A stretch of DNA of 64,000 nt, from contig NZ_PYXZ01000001.1 in assembly GCF_003057875.1 (NCBI RefSeq), positions 1-64,000 on the forward strand, in the 5' to 3' direction. This document shows positions 53,338 through 61,759 of the stretch, in pieces. The translations under genes and the position numbers were made by a program. Under the pieces are notes generated by a model. It did not search any database and was not told the DNA's origin. It worked only from the letters and a program-made list of their open reading frames with translations. Position 1 is the first letter of the stretch. Every line of letters begins with the position of its first letter. Source of the stretch: Nocardioides currus (GTDB lineage: Bacteria > Actinomycetota > Actinomycetes > Propionibacteriales > Nocardioidaceae).

Positions 53338-54291
53338 TCAGGCGATGCGGTCCAGGTGCGGGCATCCCCGCGAGCGCAGCGCGTCGATGATCTGGTCGAA
53401 GAAGTCGTCGGCGGCGACGCGCAGGCCAAGGAGTGGCAGCCGCAGCACCAGGGCATCGGTGAGGGCCACGTCGTTGTGCCTGAGCGCGTCGGACACGGCG
53501 TTCTGCACCCAGCCGTGCTGGATGCCGTCGATCTCGACGACGACACCCCAGTCGTCCCAGTAGACGTCGAGGTAGTAGCGGCCGTCCCTCGTCCTGCGAC
53601 GAACCTGCCGGCTCGGCGCAGGGAGACCTCGCGCGCGGCAGGCACTCGCGAACTCGTGCTCGCTGATCGAGCGCACGCCGTCGAGGAGGTCGAGGATCGT
53701 CGCGTGCACCAGCCGCCGACGCCGATCACGACGGATGCGCAGGGCCTCGATCCCGAGTCGTTCCGCGGTCGTCAGTCCTTGCTGCACCGCCATCGTCATG
53801 ATCAGCACCGCCTGCTTGTCGGACCGCGCCCAGAGCGCTCCCCGGACGGCCGCGACGTCGGGCTTCGTGCGTGGGACACCGGTCGGTGCCACGTCGTCCG
53901 CGCTGTAGCGCCGAGTCTGGTGGATGTTCAGCCCCCTCCCGCGCCTGCGTCTTGCGTTGCGTGGCACCGAGATCCGCAGGGTCTCCTCGTCGAAGCCTCG
54001 CAGCCCCGAGGCGATCAGTGCCGTTTCGCCGTCCAGCACCGCGCGTGGGCCGGCTTCGAGGACGGCCGCCCACTGCACGCCTTCGGTCGAGAGGGGACCG
54101 GCGTGCAGGGCCACCACCTGGGTCTCCACCTTCTGCCACCGCCGGGCCGCGATGTTGGCGCGGATCTGGGAGCGCGTCACCGACAGCTCGAGGAGCTGCG
54201 GGCGGGAGACGACCCCGCCCTGCTGCTCTGCCAGGCGCGCCGCTGTCACCAGGCGGCGACGCCGCAGGACGGCCGGGTCGTCGAGGTCCAT
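53338..54291 (-). CDS. AbiEi-antitoxin-like HTH plus DUF559/Vsr-type endonuclease-like protein
   Basis: 317 residues from ATG 54291. N-terminal part (about 15-70, LAEQQGGVVSRPQLLELSVTRSQIRANIAARRWQKV) resembles the winged helix of AbiEi-type antitoxins. The C-terminal third (about 215-310) has the DUF559 pattern: RYYLDVYWDDWGVVVEIDGIQHG, then a VLRLPLLGLRVAADDFFDQI strand-helix, as in Vsr-like PD-(D/E)XK nucleases. This architecture is common in actinobacteria, often in several copies, and no toxin gene lies next to it. Function is not established. It sits between palindromic repeat copies 2 and 3. Confidence 0.8.
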   Translation of the reverse strand: MDLDDPAVLRRRRLVTAARLAEQQGGVVSRPQLLELSVTRSQIRANIAARRWQKVETQVVALHAGPLSTEGVQWAAVLEAGPRAVLDGETALIASGLRGFDEETLRISVPRNARRRRGRGLNIHQTRRYSADDVAPTGVPRTKPDVAAVRGALWARSDKQAVLIMTMAVQQGLTTAERLGIEALRIRRDRRRRLVHATILDLLDGVRSISEHEFASACRARGLPAPSRQVRRRTRDGRYYLDVYWDDWGVVVEIDGIQHGWVQNAVSDALRHNDVALTDALVLRLPLLGLRVAADDFFDQIIDALRSRGCPHLDRIA

Positions 54292-54363
54292 GCACCGAGC
54301 CTGCGGGGTCGCGCAGCGGCGTACCAGACCCTCATCCGGACTTGTGGACAGCGGCAGCGGCCT

Positions 54364-54474
54364 GCGTCCGACGATGTGGCGACCACGTCGTCGGACGTCA
54401 GCCGGGACGTCCGACGAGGGGGCTGCCCGGGCGACCGGGACGTGGGACGTCCCGAGCGACGTCCGACGAAGCGG
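54364..54474. repeat. Palindromic repeat, copy 3
   Basis: The core TCGTCGGACGTC (54388-54399) pairs perfectly with GACGTCCGACGA (54406-54417) around AGCCGG. GGACGTCC-like blocks repeat on the right to 54474, three bases before the stop of the next gene. Confidence 0.8.
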
Positions 54475-54476
54475 CC

Positions 54477-57266
54477 CTAGGCGCGTACGCCGACGAGCGA
54501 CCCGCGCCGACGGGCGTCGAGCGGGGAGGGCCGGCGGTCGAGACGCCCGTCGAGCAGCTCGAGGGCGAGGGCGGGCTGCTCGGAGCTGACCAGCGCGAAG
54601 AGGAGCGTCTCCTCCACGACCTCGCGCTGGGCGGCCGAGCCCCCGACGCGGACCAGGGTCGGCAGCAGCTCGGTCAGGGTCGCGGCCGCGGCGGCCCACT
54701 CACCCTCGCCGGCCGACAGCAGGGCCGTGCACAGCGACGCGACGGTGGCCGACATCGTCGGGTCGGACGACGCGGCGCACCACGCCCGCAGCTGCGCGAG
54801 CCGGGGCAGGTCGCCCGCGGCGGCCAGCGCCAGCGCCGAGTGCATCGCCACGAACGGCGTCTCCGGGCGGTCGATCAGGTCGGGCCCGGCGGCGTCGATG
54901 ACGCACTCGACCGGCGGCGGGGCGCTCTCCGCGGAGGCAGCGTCGACCGGCCACGACGACGTCGTGATCCGCCAGCGCCACAGCAGCGAGGCCGAGTCGA
55001 TGAGCGCACGGACGCCGGTGACGGTCGGCGGCGCGAGCTGGCTGTAGTAGCGCTGGCGCACGGCCTCGGTGTCCCCGAGGGCGAGGTCGTGCAGGGCGGC
55101 GTGCCAGGAGAAGTGGGCGCGGTGCGAGGCCGAGCGGCCGCTCTCCGCGACCCAGTGGTCGAGCCACACGCGCCCGCCCTCGTGCTTGCCGGTCTCGTAC
55201 ATCACGTGCGTCTGCGCGTGCACCGCGTGCCCGGAGGACGGCTCGCAGAAGAGCGCGCTCTCGGCGAGCAGGCCGGCCTCGTCGAAGCGGCCCTGGTCCT
55301 GTCGGGTGAAGGCCTGGAGGGAGATGTACCACCAGTGGTCGCCGTACGCCGGAGCCAGCCCGTCGACGAGGTCCCACGCCTCCTGCTGGATGTCGGTGAC
55401 ACCGGAGAACGCGATGGTGGGTACGGCGGCGGAGACCGCGAGGACGTCGCGCGGGTGGTGCGCGATGTGGTTCATCAGTGCCTTGGCGCCCTCGTGCCGG
55501 GCGTCGTCGACGCGGCGGCCGATCACGTCGACCAGGCTGCGCTCGCGCTCGTCACCCCGCTTGAGCACGCCCCGCCGGGCGGCCTGGAGCGACGCAGCCA
55601 CGTCGGTGGCGGCGCCGGCCTCGTGGCCGAGCATCGCCAGGGCGGCGTGCGCCAGCGCGAAGTCGGGATCGAGGGCGGCGGCCTCGCGGAGCAGGTCCTC
55701 GCCGCCGGACTGGAGGCGCATGACCTTCTCGATGCCGGCGTTGTAGAACGACGCGGCCTCGGCGGTCGCCGACAGGGGCAGCCCGAGCGGGTCGCGCGGT
55801 CGGGCGACGGGGTGGTGGCCGCTGACCAGGCGGCCGTCCTCGAGCCGACGTGGCAGCGGCGCGACGGCGTCGAGCACGCTGACGGCGAGGCCGAGCGCCT
55901 GCGAGCGGATCTCCGGGACGGCCGTCGACTCCCACAGCTCACCGCGACGCAGCGCGCCGAGGGTCCACACCGGGGCGTCGGCGCGTCCGGTCGAGTCGAG
56001 CAGCCGGCCGTCGCGCGTGCGGAAGCCCATCCCGGCGGTGGCCGCCTGCGCCAGCGAGACGCCGCCGCGAGGGGTGAGGAGGTCGTCCACGAGCGGGTGG
56101 CCGAGGAGGCGTACGTCGAGGGCAGGACCGGTGCAGTTGACCACCCAGCCGACGTCGTGGCCGGAGCCGTCGGACAGCGTCACGTGCAGCCCGCCGGTCG
56201 GCAGCGGGGAGGCGTCGACGACCGAGGCGGCGCGCTGACGGAGCCGGTCGACGCTGGTCAGCGAGCGGAGGACGGCCGCCGACGACGGGGGCATCCGGTG
56301 CCGGACGCGGTTCCAGTCGCTCGCCTCCGAGGCGAGGAAGGAGAGGCGGTCGTCCTCCGACAGGCGCTGCCACAGCTCACTGACGCGGAAGCGGAGGCCG
56401 TCCATCGCGGGACGCCAGTCGCCGCCGGCCTCGCGGACCCGGTCGACGTGCTCGTGCGCGGCGGCCCGCACCTCGGCGAGGGTGCTCCCCCACTCCTCGA
56501 CGTCGGGGATGGCGGCGAGCTGGAGCTCGTCGGCGTGCGAGGCCGGGAGCTCGCCGGTGCGTGACACGGCGAGCACCCGGCGGTCCTCGCGCGCCCCGGG
56601 ACGCGTCAGCGAGAGGACGACGTCGACCATCGTCAGGCCGGCGCCGACGAGCAGCACGTCGCCGGGACCGGCCGCGTCGCGGCGTACGACGTCGAGCGCG
56701 CCGGGCGCCCAGGGGTCGGCGACGAAGAAGGGCGAGCGCCGCAGCGCCTCCGGAGCCCAGTCGTGGCCGGCGGCGGGGAGGCCGGTGGCGACGACGACCG
56801 CGGCGGCGTCGAGGTCGTGGCCGTCGTGCAGGCTGACCGTGGCGCCGGAGGACGAGCGGCGGACGCCGACGGCGCGGGCCCGCACGTGGCGCAGGGAGGC
56901 CGTGGCGGCCGCCATGTCGAAGGCGTCGGCGAGGGTCTCGTCGAGGTAGCGCGCGAACTGGCGGCGCGGCGCGAACGTCGCGGGCTCCGGCGAGGACCCG
57001 TGGTCCTGGCGCGCCCGCCACGCGACGAAGTGTCCGGGGTCCTGCGGCAGCGCGGTCATGCCCGCGGCCGGGACGTTGAGGAGGTGCTCGTCGTCGGTGG
57101 TGCCGAAGGCGGTGCCGCGGCCGGCCCGATCGGCGGGGTCGACGAGGACGACGTCGACGCTGGTGCCGCGCTGGTGGGCGGTGCGGGCCAGGTGGATGGC
57201 GACGAGGGTGCCGGCGGCGCCGCCACCGATCACCACGACCTGCGGACGCTTGAGGGACTCGGACAC
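54477..57266 (-). CDS. FAD/NAD(P)-binding oxidoreductase fused to a TTC38-like repeat domain
   Basis: 929 residues; GTG 57266 follows a perfect AAGGAGGT. Residues 1-480 are a flavoprotein of the NAD_binding_9 group: VVVIGGGAAGTLVAIHLA (10-27), AFGTTDDEHLLNVPAAGMTAL, GDVLLVGAGLTMVDVVLSL and WVVNCTGPALD. From about 490 (GLPLSATAEAASFYNAGIEKVMRLQ...) to 929 there is a helical repeat domain like the TTC38 family, including HVMYETGKHEGGRVWLDHWVAE and FVAMHSALALAAAGDL. Both halves are usually separate proteins. The upstream region is AT-rich. The product or partner of the oxidase is unknown. Confidence 0.8.
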   Translation of the reverse strand: MSESLKRPQVVVIGGGAAGTLVAIHLARTAHQRGTSVDVVLVDPADRAGRGTAFGTTDDEHLLNVPAAGMTALPQDPGHFVAWRARQDHGSSPEPATFAPRRQFARYLDETLADAFDMAAATASLRHVRARAVGVRRSSSGATVSLHDGHDLDAAAVVVATGLPAAGHDWAPEALRRSPFFVADPWAPGALDVVRRDAAGPGDVLLVGAGLTMVDVVLSLTRPGAREDRRVLAVSRTGELPASHADELQLAAIPDVEEWGSTLAEVRAAAHEHVDRVREAGGDWRPAMDGLRFRVSELWQRLSEDDRLSFLASEASDWNRVRHRMPPSSAAVLRSLTSVDRLRQRAASVVDASPLPTGGLHVTLSDGSGHDVGWVVNCTGPALDVRLLGHPLVDDLLTPRGGVSLAQAATAGMGFRTRDGRLLDSTGRADAPVWTLGALRRGELWESTAVPEIRSQALGLAVSVLDAVAPLPRRLEDGRLVSGHHPVARPRDPLGLPLSATAEAASFYNAGIEKVMRLQSGGEDLLREAAALDPDFALAHAALAMLGHEAGAATDVAASLQAARRGVLKRGDERERSLVDVIGRRVDDARHEGAKALMNHIAHHPRDVLAVSAAVPTIAFSGVTDIQQEAWDLVDGLAPAYGDHWWYISLQAFTRQDQGRFDEAGLLAESALFCEPSSGHAVHAQTHVMYETGKHEGGRVWLDHWVAESGRSASHRAHFSWHAALHDLALGDTEAVRQRYYSQLAPPTVTGVRALIDSASLLWRWRITTSSWPVDAASAESAPPPVECVIDAAGPDLIDRPETPFVAMHSALALAAAGDLPRLAQLRAWCAASSDPTMSATVASLCTALLSAGEGEWAAAAATLTELLPTLVRVGGSAAQREVVEETLLFALVSSEQPALALELLDGRLDRRPSPLDARRRGSLVGVRA

Positions 57267-57363
57267 GCATACCTCCTTAGAAGATCAATTCACTCTACTT
57301 ACCAAGGAATGAGATGCGCGAATCGACGCGCCCGTTGCCGAGGCTGCGGATCCGGGTGCTTGG

Positions 57364-58062
57364 ATGACCGCCATGCAGGACGGACTGAACGGCGCCCCCG
57401 AGGTCGCGGAGATCGCCCGCGCCGAGTCCGAGCGCGGCGAGGTGGTGCTGCGCCGGCGGGTCAACGAGCAGGCTGCCGAAGTCCTCGAGCTGCGCGTCAA
57501 CGGCGTCTTCGTGATGGACACCCTCGAGACCGGCACCGAGATCGAGCTGGCCGCGGCGGCCCTGGAGCTGGTCCCCGACCCCCGCGACGTCGTCGTCGGC
57601 GGGCTCGGTCTCGGGTTCACGACGCAGCGGGTGCTGGCCGACCCGCGGGTCGAGAAGGTGATGGTCGTCGAGATCGAGGACGCCCTGATCGGCTGGATGC
57701 GCGACGGCACCGTCCCCCACGGCCCCGCCCTCCTCGCCGACCAGCGCGTCAGGGTCGTCAACGCGGACATCCAGATGGCGATCGCGGAGGCTCGCTCGAC
57801 GTACGACCTGGTGCTGCTCGACGTCGACAACGGCCCGGGCTACCTCGTGCACGCGGACAACGAGCGGGTCTACCAGGAGGCCTTCCTGGCGCGCTGCCGC
57901 GAGCTGCTCAACCCGGGCGGCGTGCTGGTCGTCTGGTCGGCCGCCGCCGCGCCGGAGCTGCTCGCCGCGATGCGCGCGGTCTTCGACGACGCCGAGGAGC
58001 AGGAGCACGCCGTGCTGCTGCAGGACCGGCCCGAGACCTATTTCCTGTACGTCGCTCGCTGA
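57364..58062 (+). CDS. Spermidine-synthase-fold protein
   Basis: 232 residues. It has the polyamine-synthase/methyltransferase Rossmann fold: DVVVGGLGLGFTTQRVL (about 76-92, nucleotide loop), VMVVEIEDALIGWM with the ribose-binding Glu, VVNADIQMAIAE and YDLVLLDVDNGPGYLVH with the aspartate of the active site. The N-terminal strand domain of true SpeE is reduced. Many actinobacterial proteins of this kind are annotated as spermidine synthase without proof. It converges on the TetR gene; 15 bases separate the stops. Confidence 0.82.
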   Translation: MTAMQDGLNGAPEVAEIARAESERGEVVLRRRVNEQAAEVLELRVNGVFVMDTLETGTEIELAAAALELVPDPRDVVVGGLGLGFTTQRVLADPRVEKVMVVEIEDALIGWMRDGTVPHGPALLADQRVRVVNADIQMAIAEARSTYDLVLLDVDNGPGYLVHADNERVYQEAFLARCRELLNPGGVLVVWSAAAAPELLAAMRAVFDDAEEQEHAVLLQDRPETYFLYVAR

Positions 58063-58077
58063 GCCCCAGACGGGGAG

Positions 58078-58698
58078 TCAGCTCGAGATCAGCGAGGGCA
58101 TCAGGGTGAGCGCCCGCTCGCGCAACGACTCCAGCGCGGCGCCCGTGCCGGTCAGGTGCTCGAGCAGCGCCTTCTCGAAGACTCCGTCGAGCAGCGCGTA
58201 GGCGGTGCCGCGGTCGAGCGCGGGTCGCGCGCCGGCGAGCTCGGCGAAGCGCGAGACGACCCGCCAGATCATCAGCTCCAGCGAGTGGTCGATCTCGAGG
58301 ACGGCCTCGCGCAGCGACTCCTCGAACATCGCCTGCGTGCGGAGGTCGTACCACAGCCGGTGCATCTGCGGCTCGTCGGTGAGCGTCTCGACGAGCTTGT
58401 CGGCGAAGCGCCCGAGCAGCTCGTCGGCGGTCGTCGAGGTGGCCACGAGCTCGTCATAGCGGGTCGCGCACTGCGCCTTGTAGTAGCGCACGCAGTAGGT
58501 GATCAGCTCGACCTTGTTGTCGAAGTAGTAGTGCACGACGCCGTGGGAGTACGGCGAGTTCTGGGCGATCTCCCGCAGCGAGGTGCGGGCGTAGCCACGC
58601 TCGCCCAGGGTGACCAGGGCGGACTCCGCGAGCTCGTCGCGGCGGGCGTCGACCTTCGCCTCCCGGGTCGTCCGCGGGGTGGTCGCCGAGGTGCTCAT
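58078..58698 (-). CDS. TetR-family transcriptional regulator
   Basis: 206 residues. An N-terminal HTH (about 15-60, ALVTLGERGYARTSLREIAQNSPYSHGVVHYYFDNKVELITY) and an all-helical ligand domain. It resembles BetI-like members. ATG 58698 has TACGAT six bases upstream (leaderless). It diverges from the SDR/acyl-CoA synthetase pair, which it likely represses; an inverted repeat CTTGAC-ACTC-GTCAAG lies in the intergenic region over a -35-like TTGACA. Confidence 0.93.
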   Translation of the reverse strand: MSTSATTPRTTREAKVDARRDELAESALVTLGERGYARTSLREIAQNSPYSHGVVHYYFDNKVELITYCVRYYKAQCATRYDELVATSTTADELLGRFADKLVETLTDEPQMHRLWYDLRTQAMFEESLREAVLEIDHSLELMIWRVVSRFAELAGARPALDRGTAYALLDGVFEKALLEHLTGTGAALESLRERALTLMPSLISS

Positions 58699-58704
58699 CT
58701 CGTC

Positions 58705-58710
58705 ATCGTA
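58705..58710 (-). promoter_or_regulatory. -10 element of the TetR gene, leaderless
   Basis: TACGAT on the reverse strand ends six bases before ATG 58698. Confidence 0.45.
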
Positions 58711-58729
58711 GGTCAGCCCCGATCAACGT

Positions 58730-58767
58730 CTCGTCAATCGCCCGGAGAAGTCTTGACACTCGTCAAG
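58730..58767. promoter_or_regulatory. Candidate TetR operator and promoter of the SDR operon
   Basis: CTTGAC (58752-58757) and GTCAAG (58762-58767) form a perfect 6-bp inverted repeat over the -35-like TTGACA. CTCGTCAA occurs twice (58730-58737 and 58759-58766). A repressor bound here would block both divergent promoters. Confidence 0.5.
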
Positions 58768-58817
58768 CGCCCTCGACACAGTGACAGCCACCACTCCCCG
58801 AGCCCCCAGGAGCCCCG

Positions 58818-59609
58818 ATGAGCGTCTTCGATCTGACCGGCCGCACCGCCCTGGTGACCGGCGCCGCCCAGGGTCTGGGCGAGGGCATGGCCAAGGCGCT
58901 GGCAGCCGCCGGGGCGACGGTGATGATCGGCGACGTGCAGGAGTCGGGCGCCGAGACCGCGGCCGCGCTCGGTGACGGGCACGGCTTCGTGAAGCTGGAC
59001 GTCACCGACGACGACTCGTGGGCGGCGGCCTGCACCGCCACCGTGGAGCAGCTCGGCGGGCTCGACATCCTCGTCAACAACGCGGGCATCGAGATCACCA
59101 GCCTGCTGACCGAGGTCGAGTCGGAGCAGATCCGCAAGATGCTCGAGGTCAACGTCCTCGGCACCACCCTCGGGCTCAAGCACGGCCTGCGGACGATGCG
59201 TCCCGGCGGCGCGGCCGGGAAGGGCGGCTCGATCATCAACGTCGCCTCGGTCGCCGCGACCATCGCCTTCCCCGGGATCGCGGTCTACAGCGCCACCAAG
59301 TCGGCCGTCGACCGGCTGACCAAGGTCGCCGCCATGGAGGCCGGCAAGCTCGGCACCGGCGTCCGGGTCAACTGCATCTACCCCGGCCTCGTGCCCACGG
59401 CCATGGGCGCCGGGCTCGCCAACGACGTGGCCGAGATCGGCTTGTTCGCGAGTGCCGAGGAGGCCGTCGGCGCCGTCGTCGAGCTCACGCCCGCGGGCCG
59501 TCTCGGCACGGTCGAGGACATGGCCGACGCCGTCGTGTTCCTGGCCTCCGACGCCTCGCGCTTCGTCACCGGCGCCGGACTGCCGGTCGACGGCGGCATG
59601 GGGATGTGA
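58818..59609 (+). CDS. Short-chain dehydrogenase/reductase
   Basis: 263 residues; AGGAG precedes ATG 58818. Classical SDR: TGAAQGLG cofactor loop (14-21), NNAG (87-90), catalytic Ser144, Tyr157 and Lys161 (YSATK), and a C-terminal FVTGAGLPVDGGMGM. Members oxidise or reduce hydroxyl and keto groups with NAD(P). The next gene, an acyl-CoA synthetase, and the TetR control suggest a route for a hydroxylated aromatic, terpenoid or steroid acid. Confidence 0.94.
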   Translation: MSVFDLTGRTALVTGAAQGLGEGMAKALAAAGATVMIGDVQESGAETAAALGDGHGFVKLDVTDDDSWAAACTATVEQLGGLDILVNNAGIEITSLLTEVESEQIRKMLEVNVLGTTLGLKHGLRTMRPGGAAGKGGSIINVASVAATIAFPGIAVYSATKSAVDRLTKVAAMEAGKLGTGVRVNCIYPGLVPTAMGAGLANDVAEIGLFASAEEAVGAVVELTPAGRLGTVEDMADAVVFLASDASRFVTGAGLPVDGGMGM

Positions 59610-59618
59610 GGGAGGAGC

Positions 59619-61163
59619 TTGCGACTCGTCGACTACCTCGACAAGGGGGCCAGCCTCGACCCGGGTGCCCCCTGCCTGACCACGGACGGCGTCTCGACGT
59701 CGTACGCCGAGGTGGTCGACGTGTCGCACGCCATCGCCGACGGCCTGCGCCGCCGGGGTGTCGGGCCCGGCGGCAAGGTCGCGATCATCTCGGCCAACGA
59801 CCCGCGCGCCTTCACCTGCGTGCTCGGCATCAGCCGGGCCGAGGCGGTGTGGTGCCCGATCAACCCGCGCAACGAGGCCGGTGAGAACCGCGAGCTCCTC
59901 GACCTCTTCGACTGCGAGGCCGTGATCTTCCAGGCCACGTTCGCACCGCTGGTGGAGAAGATCCGGGGCGACCTGCCCGGCGTCCACTCGTGGATCCGGC
60001 TCGACGACGACGTCACGAGCCCCTCGGACCTCGGCTGGTCCGACTTCGTGGAGACGGACCAGCCGAGCACCAACCCGGACCCGGCACCGTCCTCCCCCGA
60101 CACGCTGGCGATGTTGGTCGGCACCGGCGGCACGACCGGCCGCCCCAAGGGGGTGATGCTCAGCCAGGGCAACCTCGAGACGATGACCGCGCTGACGCTG
60201 ATGGGCTATCCCGTCGGCGAGCGCCCGGTCTACCTCGCGCTCGCGCCGCTCACCCACGCCGCCGGCGTGCTCTGCTTCCCGATGCTCGCCAGCGGCGGCG
60301 AGATCGTGATCATGCGCGCCCCCGACGTGCACGAGTTCCTCGCCCTGATCGAGCGGCACCGGGTGACCCACACCTTCCTGCCGCCGACCCTGATCTACAT
60401 GGTGCTCGCGGCCGAGGAGCTCGACGCGACGGACCTCGGCAGCCTCCGGTGCTTCTGGTACGGCGCGGCGCCGATGTCCGCCGTACGTCTCGAGGAGGCG
60501 ATCACCCGGATCGGGCCGGTGATGGCCCAGATCTTCGGCCAGACGGAGGCGCCGATGATGATCGCGATGATGCCGCCCGCGGACCACGTCGACAAGCACG
60601 GCGGCGTACGCCGAGAACGGCTCTCCGCCGCCGGCCGACCCGCTCCCCTGGTGCACGTGGCGATCCTCGACGGCGACGACCGGCCGGTGCCCGCGGGCGA
60701 GCGCGGGGAGATCTGCGCGCGCTCGTCGCTGGTGATGCAGGGCTACTACAAGGACGCTGCCGCGACCGCGGAGGCGCTGCGGGGCGGCTGGCTGCACACC
60801 GGGGACATCGGCTTCCTCGACCCCGACGGCTTCCTGCACATCGTCGACCGGGCGAAGGACATGATCATCACCGGCGGCTTCAACGTCTACTCCACCGAGG
60901 TCGAGCAGGCGATCAGCGCGCACCCGTCCGTGCAGGACTGCGCCGTGGTCGGGCTCCCCGACGACACGTGGGGCGAGCGGGTCGTCGCGGTCATCCAGCC
61001 GGCCGGCGGCGCGAGCGTCGACGCCGCCGAGCTGACCGCGTTCGTCAAGGCGCGCATCGGCTCGGTCAAGGCCCCCAAGCAGATCGAGGTCTGGGACGAC
61101 CTGCCGCGCTCCAAGGTCGGCAAGGTGCTCAAGAAGGACATCAAGGAGCGCCTGGCGCCGTAG
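59619..61163 (+). CDS. AMP-forming acyl-CoA synthetase (FadD-like)
   Basis: 514 residues from TTG 59619; GGGAGGAG is close upstream. ANL superfamily: P-loop GTGGTTGRPKG (168-178), FGQTEAPM (adenine-binding region, about 307), the hinge GDIGFLDPDGFLHIVDRAKDMIITGGFNVYS and the terminal catalytic Lys in LPRSKVGKVLKKDI. It activates a carboxylic acid as CoA thioester. It is nine bases after the SDR stop and cotranscribed. No better start than the TTG is available nearby. Confidence 0.94.
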   Translation: MRLVDYLDKGASLDPGAPCLTTDGVSTSYAEVVDVSHAIADGLRRRGVGPGGKVAIISANDPRAFTCVLGISRAEAVWCPINPRNEAGENRELLDLFDCEAVIFQATFAPLVEKIRGDLPGVHSWIRLDDDVTSPSDLGWSDFVETDQPSTNPDPAPSSPDTLAMLVGTGGTTGRPKGVMLSQGNLETMTALTLMGYPVGERPVYLALAPLTHAAGVLCFPMLASGGEIVIMRAPDVHEFLALIERHRVTHTFLPPTLIYMVLAAEELDATDLGSLRCFWYGAAPMSAVRLEEAITRIGPVMAQIFGQTEAPMMIAMMPPADHVDKHGGVRRERLSAAGRPAPLVHVAILDGDDRPVPAGERGEICARSSLVMQGYYKDAAATAEALRGGWLHTGDIGFLDPDGFLHIVDRAKDMIITGGFNVYSTEVEQAISAHPSVQDCAVVGLPDDTWGERVVAVIQPAGGASVDAAELTAFVKARIGSVKAPKQIEVWDDLPRSKVGKVLKKDIKERLAP

Positions 61164-61243
61164 TCGCCCCCCGCTCTCAACCCATCCGTCGTGCGTTGCG
61201 TAGGGAAGGGTGAGAAGCATCGGGAGCAGCACGGGAGGACGCC

Positions 61244-61759
61244 ATGGACCGCCACCAGAGGGACCGCGAGTTCGAGGAGTTCGTGGCCGCGTCGTGGCCG
61301 CGGCTCCGGCGTGCCGCCTACCTCCTCGCCCACGACACCCACGACGCCGAGGACCTCGTCCAGTCCGCGCTCGCCCGCTGCTACGCGGGGTGGGGACGGA
61401 TCCGCGCCGACTCCGCCTACGCCTACGTCCACCGGGCGCTGGTCAACGGCTACATCGACAGCACCCGGCGCCGTACCCCCGTGCCGGTCGACCACACCAC
61501 GGCCGACGAGCCCGCGCCGGGCTCCCCGACCGACGACGCGGACCAGCGCAGCGAGCTCGTCGAGCTCCTCGCCCCGCTCTCGCCGCGCGAGCGCTCGATC
61601 GTCGTGTGGCGCTACTACCTCGACGCCTCCGAGCAGGACGTCGCCCACGAGCTCGGCGTCTCCGTCGGGACCGTGAAGAGCACCGCCTCGCGCGCGCTCG
61701 CCCGGCTCCGCTCGGCCCACACCACCACCTCACTCACCTCGTCCCAGGAGCACCGATGA
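61244..61759 (+). CDS. SigE-family ECF sigma factor
   Basis: 171 residues; GGGAGG precedes ATG 61244. Region 2 (about 8-75, FEEFVAASWPRLRRAAYLLAHDTHDAEDLVQSALARCYAGW) and region 4 (about 105-160, LSPRERSIVVWRYYLDASEQDVAHELGVSVGTVKSTASRALARL) match the SigE-family RNA polymerase sigma-70 factors that are abundant in actinobacteria. Its stop overlaps the ATG of a membrane protein (ATGA), the usual place of an anti-sigma or sensor partner. Confidence 0.93.
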   Translation: MDRHQRDREFEEFVAASWPRLRRAAYLLAHDTHDAEDLVQSALARCYAGWGRIRADSAYAYVHRALVNGYIDSTRRRTPVPVDHTTADEPAPGSPTDDADQRSELVELLAPLSPRERSIVVWRYYLDASEQDVAHELGVSVGTVKSTASRALARLRSAHTTTSLTSSQEHR

